Made by a program: the position numbers and the translations under genes
Source: BTUB01 sp963836585
GTDB taxonomy: Bacteria > Babelota > Babeliae > Babelales > Vermiphilaceae
Direction: 5' to 3'
NCBI GenBank assembly: GCA_963836585.1
Contig: CAWIJV010000003.1
Location: 62,001-126,000, forward strand
DNA: 64,000 nucleotides
The notes under the pieces: model-generated
Seen by the model: only the letters and a program-made list of their open reading frames with translations
Database searches by the model: none
Told to the model about the DNA's origin: nothing
Shown: positions 52,048 to 60,139 of the stretch, piece by piece
How positions within the stretch are numbered: position 1 is the first letter of the stretch
How the letters are laid out: each line of letters starts with the position of its first letter

Positions 52048-52593
52048 CTAACTAATCGGCTTACTCAACAATAAGTACTGGCCAAAATCTCTTTGAATAG
52101 CAAAACCTAAATGGCGATAGAATTGAATAGCATTTGGGTTGCTTCTATATACATATAATTGCAGTATGGAGCATCCGCGCTGCATACATTCTTGGGCCAC
52201 CTGACCAACCAAAAACTTGCCCAAACCTTGGCCGCGAAATGCCGAATCAATTGCCAAGAGCTCGATATGGCCCGTTGCAATATCTTTAAAATAAAAGGTC
52301 ACAAATCCGACCAGCTGCTCATCCAAGTAGAGCGCTCGAATGCTGAGCGCTTTATCTTGTTGCGAAAAATCTCCCGGCCGAAAAAATTTGAAAATTTTTT
52401 CTACCATTCCCTCATCATAAGAGGGGATCAAAAAAAGCTTGGACCACTCTTTTTTTAAAAGCACGGTGATGGCCGGCATATGCTGACGATAATCAAAAAC
52501 TGAGTAGGTTTGCCTGGCGGGTGCGCATGCCGTGATTGCGGGGTGAAAAAAGGTGATACATAGTGATAAAACTATACCCGTTCGCTTTTCCAT
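52048..52593 (-). CDS. Exported GNAT-family N-acetyltransferase
   Basis: GNAT enzymes transfer acetyl from acetyl-CoA to amines. Two ATGs compete (52608 and 52593); AAGGAGCACT sits directly before the second, so it is chosen (181 residues). The protein begins with a clear signal peptide (TGIVLSLCITFFHPAITAC). The GNAT core follows: SIRALYLDEQLVGFVTFYF, HIELLAIDSAFRGQGLGKFL (acetyl-CoA loop RGQGLG near 118) and NPNAIQFYRHLGFAIQRDFG. An export signal on an acetyl-CoA enzyme is unusual, since acetyl-CoA is cytoplasmic; delivery to a host cell would explain it. Confidence 0.88.
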   Translation of the reverse strand: MEKRTGIVLSLCITFFHPAITACAPARQTYSVFDYRQHMPAITVLLKKEWSKLFLIPSYDEGMVEKIFKFFRPGDFSQQDKALSIRALYLDEQLVGFVTFYFKDIATGHIELLAIDSAFRGQGLGKFLVGQVAQECMQRGCSILQLYVYRSNPNAIQFYRHLGFAIQRDFGQYLLLSKPIS

Positions 52594-52672
52594 AGTGCTC
52601 CTTTTCATTTACTTTTTGCCCTGTTCCTCTTACGCTAAAAAGAGAATAGCAATTCTTACTTAAGAGGTTTAT

Positions 52673-53761
52673 ATGAAACGAGTATCATTTTGCAAATATT
52701 TTTTAATACTGGCCTTAGTTGTCGCGCCGCCGGCGCATGCCGGGCGTGGGCATTATCATCACCATGATGATAGTGGTATATTCCAAACCATAGCAGCGGT
52801 GGGTATCATTGCAGCGGCAGGCTATGGCATCTATAAGCTCTGCGATTGGCTCTTTTCAAAAACGGATGAGCAAGTTTTGGATGAAGCAAAAAACTGTTTT
52901 ACGCAAGCGCATGCAGCCAATGCTCGCTCGGTTGAAATGATTCGAGCGGGGTTTGGCGCGTTCCCCAAGACAAAACAAGAGCAACTCAATGCGATACGGC
53001 ATGTGGGGGAAGATTTCTTGTATCAATGCGCAATAGCTCATATGCATGAGCACGGCCGGCAGTTTAGTGTCTATGAATCTCAAGTTGCTTCTGCGCTATC
53101 GATGGTGCAGGATCGCATCAATTATGTGAAGAAGAAGCAATTGATCTGTCCGATTCTTGGGCAACTAGAAACTGCTGCCACTGATCTTGCGCAGCTGCGC
53201 CTTGAATTAGCATTTTGCGCCGATTTTATGCGTGAGCACGCTTCCTATTTTGATCTGTTTGATGCGGAAGCAAAATATATGGCTACGTATGAGTTTGAAC
53301 TGAGCTCGCCGGTACGTGAAGCATTGCGCATGGCGGTGATGAAAAAGGGCGCGGGAAGCAGATGCAGCTACCCTTACATGAGCTATGTTGATACTCTTGA
53401 GCGGGATATTAAAAATTTAAATCATCAGATTGCTCGTTTATCTTACAACTATCATAATCGCATCAGCGCCGCGCGTCTTTTATTGGATCGCTTAAATCTG
53501 ATTTATAATCTGGTGATTAGTGAAGATGCATATCGCCAAGAGTTGCGGGATTACAAAAAAGAGATGCTGGAGCGCGAGCGTATTGCTGCTGAAAAAGCAA
53601 AAGCAGAAGCGGCCGCAGCTCATGCGTATGCCGCGCAACAACAAGCGTATGCAATGCAACAGCAAGCGCATGAGATGCATCGGCACAATCATTTGCAAGC
53701 AGAAGCGAATCATATTGCCGCATGCAATCCGCAAGAAACGCACGTGCATGTTTATACATAG
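52673..53761 (+). CDS. Exported helical protein with His-rich ends, unknown
   Basis: A 362-residue protein with a signal peptide (YFLILALVVAPPAHA), a His cluster right after it (GRGHYHHHDDSG) and a hydrophobic segment (IFQTIAAVGIIAAAGYGIY). Residues 65-290 are helical. The end is Ala/Gln/His-rich (AAQQQAYAMQQQAHEMHRHN, ETHVHVYT). His-rich ends could bind metal. No family recognised. It overlaps pgeF by 14 bp, so the two are translated from one transcript. Confidence 0.72.
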   Translation: MKRVSFCKYFLILALVVAPPAHAGRGHYHHHDDSGIFQTIAAVGIIAAAGYGIYKLCDWLFSKTDEQVLDEAKNCFTQAHAANARSVEMIRAGFGAFPKTKQEQLNAIRHVGEDFLYQCAIAHMHEHGRQFSVYESQVASALSMVQDRINYVKKKQLICPILGQLETAATDLAQLRLELAFCADFMREHASYFDLFDAEAKYMATYEFELSSPVREALRMAVMKKGAGSRCSYPYMSYVDTLERDIKNLNHQIARLSYNYHNRISAARLLLDRLNLIYNLVISEDAYRQELRDYKKEMLERERIAAEKAKAEAAAAHAYAAQQQAYAMQQQAHEMHRHNHLQAEANHIAACNPQETHVHVYT

Positions 53762-54443
53762 GATAAATAATTTCCAAATTTATTTTGGTGATGCGGGTGA
53801 TGGTATTTATAAACATCTTCATGCGGTGCCAACTTCTGGACCACTGATTAGTAAGCCGCCTTTTACAGCTATTGCTCAAAAATTAAATCTGGATCAGCTC
53901 GTTTTTTTAAAGCAAACGCATAGCGATCACGGTTTACTGATTGATTCTTCTTTTCCGGCATTTGATCATGAGGGTGATTATTTACTCACCCAAAAGCCAA
54001 GAGTAGGAATTGGTGTGCTCACGGCCGATTGTTTGCCGATTGTGTTTCTTGACATCAAAAATAAGGCCGTTGCCATTGCGCATGCCGGGTGGAGAGGAAG
54101 CGTGCAAGGTATTGCACAAAAAACGGTGGCGCATATGCAGGCAGCATTTGGCACTCAATCGAGTGATCTGCAGATATTTTTTGGCCCGAGCGCTAATGCA
54201 TGCTGCTATCAAGTGAGCAGTGACTTTAAAGAAGGATCATACGCGTTGCTTACCCGCAATGGTAACACGTATCTTGATATGCCCTATTTGAACATGGTTC
54301 AACTCGAGCAAACGGGAATCTCTCAATCAGCCTGCTCAAAAGAATTTAATCACTGCACCATCTGCGATCATCGGTATTTTTCATATCGCCGCCAGGCAGA
54401 AAATGCCGGGCGGCAGATGACGATCGTGAGTATTACGGCTTAG
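53748..54443 (+). CDS. pgeF: Purine nucleoside phosphorylase/laccase-domain protein (YfiH/PgeF family)
   Basis: The family was named multicopper oxidase but members act as purine nucleosidases, and E. coli PgeF edits misincorporated peptidoglycan residues. The ATG at 53748 lies within the last codons of the previous gene and directly precedes the conserved fold. 231 residues. Zinc/copper-site blocks: LKQTHSDHG (His), GVLTADCLPIVFLD (Cys) and AIAHAGWRGSVQGIAQKTV (His), followed by FFGPSANACCYQVSSDF. The C-terminal DHRYFSYRRQ is typical. The end overlaps the convergent LRR gene by 11 bp. Confidence 0.93.
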   Translation: MFIHRINNFQIYFGDAGDGIYKHLHAVPTSGPLISKPPFTAIAQKLNLDQLVFLKQTHSDHGLLIDSSFPAFDHEGDYLLTQKPRVGIGVLTADCLPIVFLDIKNKAVAIAHAGWRGSVQGIAQKTVAHMQAAFGTQSSDLQIFFGPSANACCYQVSSDFKEGSYALLTRNGNTYLDMPYLNMVQLEQTGISQSACSKEFNHCTICDHRYFSYRRQAENAGRQMTIVSITA

Positions 54444-55650
54444 CAGCGGCTGGCGCTTTTGATTCTCCGGGCTGATAAAAATAAACATCTGTTTGTTTCG
54501 GGTTTGGTATTGCCTTTTTAATTCTCTCTTTTTCTGCTTCATCGTTCACAAGTGGGTTGCGATCCAAGAAGAGAACACTCAGTTTTGGCAGTCTTTTAAA
54601 AAGTTCGGTGTTCCAGTGCTTGAGCTTATTGCCGGATAGAGAAAGAAGATATAAAAGAGGCATTTGGCCAACTTCAAAGTGATCGATGTTGCAGTGGTCT
54701 AATACCAATTTTTGTAGGTGGGGGATTCCCGCAAACATGCTCGGCTCAATGCGCTTGAGGGGATTTCTATCCAGATAGATGGAATGTAACCCTGCTATGG
54801 TGGCGAATGCCTCTGCCGGAAGTTGGGCAATATTATTTTCTTTTAAAGACATTTGGTGTGTGGGTGCCATGCCTCTAAAATGTTCGGGATTGATCGTATC
54901 AATATTTTGATTATCAAGATCAAAGCCCAATAACTCCATGCCCAGTGATTCCGAAGTAACCTTGTTGGCGCCTTCGGTGCTATTGATAGGCATTCCGTGC
55001 ATGTCTCTTATATTGGGAGTAAACGGGCTTCTATAGCCACGCCATCTGGAATAATCAAACACTTCACCCACGGAAAAGAAATACCAATCGGCTGGGGTTC
55101 CCGGTACTCTACGGTAATTTATTAAGTGATAAAAACGGGAAACTTCTTTTTTGATACCTTCATCTTCAAGGTGCGCAATTTCTTCGGGGGAAAGTTTCGC
55201 CGCGGCAAAATAGTAGCCGGGCTTTAAACCCAAACAGTGGAATGCTCGCAGAAGTTTAGAGGAAGGTTTTTTATAATCGCGCAGTGCCGGATCTTTCACT
55301 AGGGTTTGAGCAAAATTTTCGCTATCAGTGGTAAGGCCCCCTAATCTATCAAAGGCGTTCAGTATATCTGCAATCGTTTCTGCTCTAGGAGGATTAATGT
55401 GAAGTGCGTCAAGTGTAAACTGAGTTTCACCTGGATTTTGTGCTAAATGGTGTCTCAAATAGTCTGACTGGAGGGCCATAGTTCTAGGGATGGTATCAAT
55501 GAAAGTTTCTCCATGCTTATGCGTGACAAGAGTGATTACTTGATCAGAGGTAGCTTGTTGAGCTGCAGCCGCTGCTGGCACCGGATCCATACTCACGAGA
55601 GATGCAACAGAAAAGAATGCAGTTGCTAGTAACAGATGTTTATGATTCAT
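54433..55650 (-). CDS. Exported LRR protein with SKP1/BTB-like N-terminal domain
   Basis: A 405-residue protein with signal peptide (LLLATAFFSVASLVSM, then DPVPAA). Residues 38-105 (QVITLVTHKHGETFIDTIPR, MALQSDYLRHHL, TLDALHINPPRAETIADILN) follow the SKP1/BTB pattern: a first strand pair, S-x-x-L/I helix, then a hydrophobic partner-binding helix. Residues 240-385 hold LRRs (MSLKENNIAQLP, IYLDRNPLKRIE, LVLDHCNIDHFE, LSLSGNKLKHWN). SKP1 and BTB domains link to cullin ubiquitin ligases in eukaryotes. This domain call is pattern-based. GAAGGAG precedes the ATG. Confidence 0.78.
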   Translation of the reverse strand: MNHKHLLLATAFFSVASLVSMDPVPAAAAAQQATSDQVITLVTHKHGETFIDTIPRTMALQSDYLRHHLAQNPGETQFTLDALHINPPRAETIADILNAFDRLGGLTTDSENFAQTLVKDPALRDYKKPSSKLLRAFHCLGLKPGYYFAAAKLSPEEIAHLEDEGIKKEVSRFYHLINYRRVPGTPADWYFFSVGEVFDYSRWRGYRSPFTPNIRDMHGMPINSTEGANKVTSESLGMELLGFDLDNQNIDTINPEHFRGMAPTHQMSLKENNIAQLPAEAFATIAGLHSIYLDRNPLKRIEPSMFAGIPHLQKLVLDHCNIDHFEVGQMPLLYLLSLSGNKLKHWNTELFKRLPKLSVLFLDRNPLVNDEAEKERIKKAIPNPKQTDVYFYQPGESKAPAAAKP

Positions 55651-55833
55651 GTGAGAACTCCTTCAATGGGTGAGAAAGTAAAAGAACTATAATCGAGCGC
55701 ATCCTAGCATAACTGCTTTGCTATTGCTAGCATGCAAAACACCCATTTTAAGGTGATTATTGTTGAATTTCCGCTTCTATGCTAGGATAATTCTGTTTTA
55801 CCATGTTTGCACAGAGCAAAAGGAAAAGATTCC

Positions 55834-58380
55834 ATGATAGCACGTATTTTGGCCATAATCTTGGGGACGAATAATGCGCGGCAATTGCGCAAAATTCAGC
55901 CCATTGTTGATGAAATTAATGCCCTTGAGCCAGGCATCAGCGCATTAAGCGATGAATCCTTGGCGGCAAAAACGATTGAGTTTAAGGAGCGTCTTGCTCA
56001 GGGCCACACGCTTGATGATATTTTGCCCGAAGCATTTGCCGCGGTGCGCGAGGCCTCAAAGCGTCGCATCGGCCAGCGCCATTATGATGTGCAGTTAGTT
56101 GGCGGTGTGGTGCTGCATCAAGGAAAAATCTCTGAAATGAAAACCGGTGAGGGTAAAACGCTCACTGCCACGCTTGCGCTTTATCTGAACGCTTTAGCGG
56201 GTAAAGGCGCCACCTTGGTAACGGTTAACGATTATCTGGCTCGGCGTGATGCAGAATGGATGAGCGCAATATTTAATGCCTTGGGATTAACCGTGGGTTG
56301 CCTGCAAAATCACATGGAAGATCATGAGCGCAAAAAGCAGTATGCCTGCGATATTTTATACGCCACCAACAATGAATTAGGGTTTGACTATCTGCGCGAT
56401 AATATGAAATTTCGCCTGGAAGATTATGTGCAGCGAGAATTGGCCTATGCGATTGTGGATGAGGTCGACTCAATTCTCATCGACGAAGCGCGAACACCGC
56501 TCATTATTTCCGGCGCTTCTGGTGAAAGCAGTCAATTCTATGCGATCGCCGATAAAGTGATGCGGCGTCTGGAAAAAACTACCGATTATGAAGTTGATGA
56601 AAAGCAGCGCACGGTGCAATTGACTGAAAGCGGCAATGATAAGGTGGAAAAAGCGCTCAATGTGCCAAACTTATATGCGGTAGAAAGCTTGAATGTACTG
56701 CACCACGTGAATCAGGCTCTGCGTGCGCACGCGCTCTTTAAGCGTGATGTTGATTATGTGGTAAAAGATGATGAAGTGCTCATCGTTGATGAGTTTACCG
56801 GCCGTATTTTGCCCGGGCGCCGCTACAGTGATGGATTGCACCAAGCGCTTGAAGCAAAAGAAAATGTAGAAATTAAAAAAGAGACGCAAACGCTTGCAGC
56901 CATCACGCTTCAAAATTATTTTAGATTATATAAAAAATTGGGTGGCATGACCGGTACGGCCCAAACCGAATCGGAAGAGTTTTATCGCACCTATAATTTG
57001 GATGTTGTCTCTATCCCGACCAATAAACCGATGATTCGCCTTGATCAGCCGGATCTTATTTTTCTGACTAAAAATGCCAAATATAAAGCGATTGTGCAGG
57101 ATGTAAAAGAGCGGCATAAAAAGGGCCAACCGGTATTGATCGGCACTATCGCAATTGAAACATCTGAGCTGATTAGCGATATTTTAACCGCAAATGGTAT
57201 TCCGCATGATGTGCTTAACGCCAAGCACCACGCGCGCGAAGCGGAAATTGTGGAGCATGCGGGCCAATTTGGCAAAGTAACGATTGCGACCAATATGGCC
57301 GGCCGCGGAACCGATATTAAATTAGCGCCCGAATCGGTGCAAGCGGGGGGCTTATACATTTTAGGCACCGAACGGCATGAAAGCCGCCGTATTGATAATC
57401 AGTTGCGAGGCCGCTCGGGGCGCCAAGGCGATCCGGGAGAATCCCGTTTTTATATCTCCTTGGAAGATGAGCTGATCAGAATCTATTCGGGTGGCAATCT
57501 CAAGCGCAATATGGAACGCTTTGGCATGCAGGAAGATGAGGTGATCGAATCTGCCTTTATTTCAAAACGGATTGAAGAAGTGCAGGAGCGGGTTGAAAAA
57601 CAAAACTTTGATATTCGTAAGCATCTGCTTGAATATGATGATGTGCTTAATCAGCAGCGGATTGTAATCTATCGCATTCGGCGTGAAGTACTCGAAAGCG
57701 AAACTAATATTTACGATTTAGTGCGCGAGATGGTCTATCAAACGGTAGAGGATGTGATTGCGCGCCATACCCAAACACGAACGCTAACTGCTGAACAAGC
57801 ACAAGCAATGTGTGCCGATTTGGCCAGCGTCAGCGGCATTAAGCCGGCAGAATTTGAGGCCGCGAAACTATTTACGGCAAATCGCGAATCATTTGAAAAA
57901 GCAGTTGCACAGTTTATGCTTGAAAAATATGCCGGGCATCGTGATCGCCAGAATAAAGAGGTGGTTCACAATGCTGAAAAATGGCTCATGCTCGAAACAA
58001 TTGATCAGGCATGGAAGCAGCATATGCTTAATCTTGATCATTTAAAAGAAGGCATTAGTCTGCGTAGTTACAGTCAAAAAAATCCACTCATTGAATACAA
58101 GCGGGAAGCATTCGAGATGTTCCAGGAAGTGATGCAGGATATTCGCCGCATTACCGTGCACCATATTTTCCATGTAAACACCGAGCGGTTTGACTCGCAT
58201 GAATTAGAGAAAAAGCGTGAGCGGGAGTTGGATGAAATCAATCTCCTTGCCGGGCACAATAGTACCGATTCAGGTGACGCGCAGCCGCAAGCGGTGCGCG
58301 CCGATCAGCCCGGGCGCAATGAGCCGTGCTCATGCGGTTCGGGGAAAAAATTCAAGAAATGCCACGGTGCCGGTAAATAA
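55834..58380 (+). CDS. secA: Protein translocase ATPase SecA
   Basis: Motor of Sec-dependent export, needed for the many signal-peptide proteins here. ATG at 55834 with AAAGGAAAAG just before it is preferred over an upstream TTG. 848 residues: Walker A MKTGEGKT (102-109), DEVDSILIDEARTPLIISG (DEAD-like), TNMAGRGTDIKLAP and RGRSGRQGDPGESRF (motif VI). The C-terminus has the zinc/SecB-binding SEC-C motif GRNEPCSCGSGKKFKKCHG. It ends 3 bp before the stop of the convergent outer-membrane protein gene. Confidence 0.97.
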   Translation: MIARILAIILGTNNARQLRKIQPIVDEINALEPGISALSDESLAAKTIEFKERLAQGHTLDDILPEAFAAVREASKRRIGQRHYDVQLVGGVVLHQGKISEMKTGEGKTLTATLALYLNALAGKGATLVTVNDYLARRDAEWMSAIFNALGLTVGCLQNHMEDHERKKQYACDILYATNNELGFDYLRDNMKFRLEDYVQRELAYAIVDEVDSILIDEARTPLIISGASGESSQFYAIADKVMRRLEKTTDYEVDEKQRTVQLTESGNDKVEKALNVPNLYAVESLNVLHHVNQALRAHALFKRDVDYVVKDDEVLIVDEFTGRILPGRRYSDGLHQALEAKENVEIKKETQTLAAITLQNYFRLYKKLGGMTGTAQTESEEFYRTYNLDVVSIPTNKPMIRLDQPDLIFLTKNAKYKAIVQDVKERHKKGQPVLIGTIAIETSELISDILTANGIPHDVLNAKHHAREAEIVEHAGQFGKVTIATNMAGRGTDIKLAPESVQAGGLYILGTERHESRRIDNQLRGRSGRQGDPGESRFYISLEDELIRIYSGGNLKRNMERFGMQEDEVIESAFISKRIEEVQERVEKQNFDIRKHLLEYDDVLNQQRIVIYRIRREVLESETNIYDLVREMVYQTVEDVIARHTQTRTLTAEQAQAMCADLASVSGIKPAEFEAAKLFTANRESFEKAVAQFMLEKYAGHRDRQNKEVVHNAEKWLMLETIDQAWKQHMLNLDHLKEGISLRSYSQKNPLIEYKREAFEMFQEVMQDIRRITVHHIFHVNTERFDSHELEKKRERELDEINLLAGHNSTDSGDAQPQAVRADQPGRNEPCSCGSGKKFKKCHGAGK

Positions 58381-58382
58381 AT

Positions 58383-60023
58383 TTAAAAAGCCACACCAAA
58401 TTTCCCCCAAACCATCCAGCGGTTTAAGCCGACATTGTCCGGCGGAAATTCGTATGAGCCACCGACGGCGGCAAGCATTGGATAATCACCTTCTTTCCAT
58501 TCATAAGCAAATGATCCATACACCGTGTGCGTAATAGTGGCCGGATGCGCGGCCGATTCCAAATTAAGATCCGCTTCAGTGATTATATTATCAGTGTAAT
58601 GTGCAACCGGCGTTGCGCAATCATCCGGCACATTGATGCTGATGGTTTGGAAACTGCTGGTTGCTCCGCCGCCCAGAGCGATTGCTTTGGGTGCAACGGT
58701 GGTGGGAAACGGGCACGCTAAATGAATGCATTCTGATTGCCGCGCGAAAAAGCTGTAGCCAGCTTCCAGCTCAAAGCAGGAGCAATAGTTAATAATATAG
58801 GCCCCATTAAACATGCGATAAAATCCCGGTTTTATTTTTACATCTTGCGTTAAAATATCAATGCCAGGCGTATGAAGCGTGAGCGCGTACGCCGGATCAG
58901 AAATTGCGGCCGCGGCTGCCAACTCAGCCTGATTTTGATCTTTGTAAAACTGCATGTATCGGCTCCATGGCTTATTGTGCAGATCAAATGAGCGCCGTTC
59001 AGTGTGTTCAAAAAGTTCCGTGATGCAAAAATCAAACTCATTATTAATAGTCAGATCGCCATCGAAGAATGTGCACGCTTCAAATCCAAAGATGCTACCG
59101 AGCACAATGCCCCAATGATGATTATGGCCGATGATCGGTTCAAAAAATTTGATCGCTTCGGGTACATTCCCCGTGGGAAAAACAACACCAAAAAATGAGT
59201 CAAAGTGAAAATCTTCTCGGTTTACCACTTCATATCCAAAGCGAAGGGTGAGATCGGCAAAACCGGTTTTGCCTTGATGTTGATTAGGGTCAACTCTGCC
59301 AAAACACCAGCCCGGTTGGGCGAATGCCTGCTCTACTGAGCCGACCGGTGGCAATGCAATGGCCGGATCCAAAAGACAATCGCTGTTGCAGAGATTAGTG
59401 GGGCTTGGCTCGCTGCTACTCGGTGAGCTGACGGTGATCGGGCCGCCACCCGCATCAAGAATAGTTTCAATTAATTCAACGCGGTTGCGCACATGCAGCA
59501 GTGGCCCGGAAAGTGAGATCCAAATACTTTTGCCATTTGAGCGCTCATAGATGCGTTGCTGATAATTAAAGCCGACACCGGCATAGGTTTGCCGCGGTTT
59601 AAATTCTACTGTGCTGGCAAAGGTGCCGTTTTGAGTATAAATATTAAAATTATTGGCTAAAACAGTGGTATTATTTACCGGCTGCTCGCTCACATTGAGA
59701 GTAGTGCTGCAAAAGGGCAAGAAGAATCTGCCCAGGCTTTCATTATGGCTCGATATGCCGCCGAGTGGCGTAACTTGCAGTGTGCCGCCTAACCAGGCTC
59801 TTTTATAAAAATCGCGGCCGTGACACAAATATTCGGGGGAATTGATGGTATACACCGGCCTGATGGAAAAAAAAGTGTGCGACACTGCTTTGCAATCGCA
59901 TGAATGTTCACAGGCAAACTGAGTGCAGGTTTCATCTTGAAACAGTTGCGCGGCAAAAGGGATGGAAAATAGATTATTCCATGCAAATAAAAAAAGAGAG
60001 AAGATAAAAAAATATTTTTTCAT
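58383..60023 (-). CDS. Predicted outer-membrane beta-barrel protein
   Basis: The ATG at 60023 gives a signal peptide (MKKYFFIFSLFLFAWNNLFS). 546 residues. After a Cys-containing start (QDETCTQFACEHSCDCKAVS) the protein shows alternating hydrophobic strands (RAWLGGTLQVTPLGGISSHN, YAGVGFNYQQRIYERSNGKS, GFADLTLRFGYEVVNREDFH, ELEAGYSFFARQSECIHLAC) and ends VWGKFGVAF, with a C-terminal Phe as in barrel proteins recognised by BamA. Four or more Cys pairs may form disulfides. The family was not identified; a porin-like role is possible. Confidence 0.8.
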   Translation of the reverse strand: MKKYFFIFSLFLFAWNNLFSIPFAAQLFQDETCTQFACEHSCDCKAVSHTFFSIRPVYTINSPEYLCHGRDFYKRAWLGGTLQVTPLGGISSHNESLGRFFLPFCSTTLNVSEQPVNNTTVLANNFNIYTQNGTFASTVEFKPRQTYAGVGFNYQQRIYERSNGKSIWISLSGPLLHVRNRVELIETILDAGGGPITVSSPSSSEPSPTNLCNSDCLLDPAIALPPVGSVEQAFAQPGWCFGRVDPNQHQGKTGFADLTLRFGYEVVNREDFHFDSFFGVVFPTGNVPEAIKFFEPIIGHNHHWGIVLGSIFGFEACTFFDGDLTINNEFDFCITELFEHTERRSFDLHNKPWSRYMQFYKDQNQAELAAAAAISDPAYALTLHTPGIDILTQDVKIKPGFYRMFNGAYIINYCSCFELEAGYSFFARQSECIHLACPFPTTVAPKAIALGGGATSSFQTISINVPDDCATPVAHYTDNIITEADLNLESAAHPATITHTVYGSFAYEWKEGDYPMLAAVGGSYEFPPDNVGLNRWMVWGKFGVAF

Positions 60024-60139
60024 ACATGTTGAATACCATTTTATTTTTTTCTTGACAAGAACAAGCAAGTTTGTGGTAGTGTTGAGGAAGTATTAACCAT
60101 TATGCCCTCTTTATGATGGGCCAAAAAATAGGAGCTTCT

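Noticed and set aside
53520..53747. N-terminal extension of pgeF
   Set aside because: It is the Ala/Gln/His-rich end of the upstream gene read in another frame; the laccase-domain fold begins at 53748.
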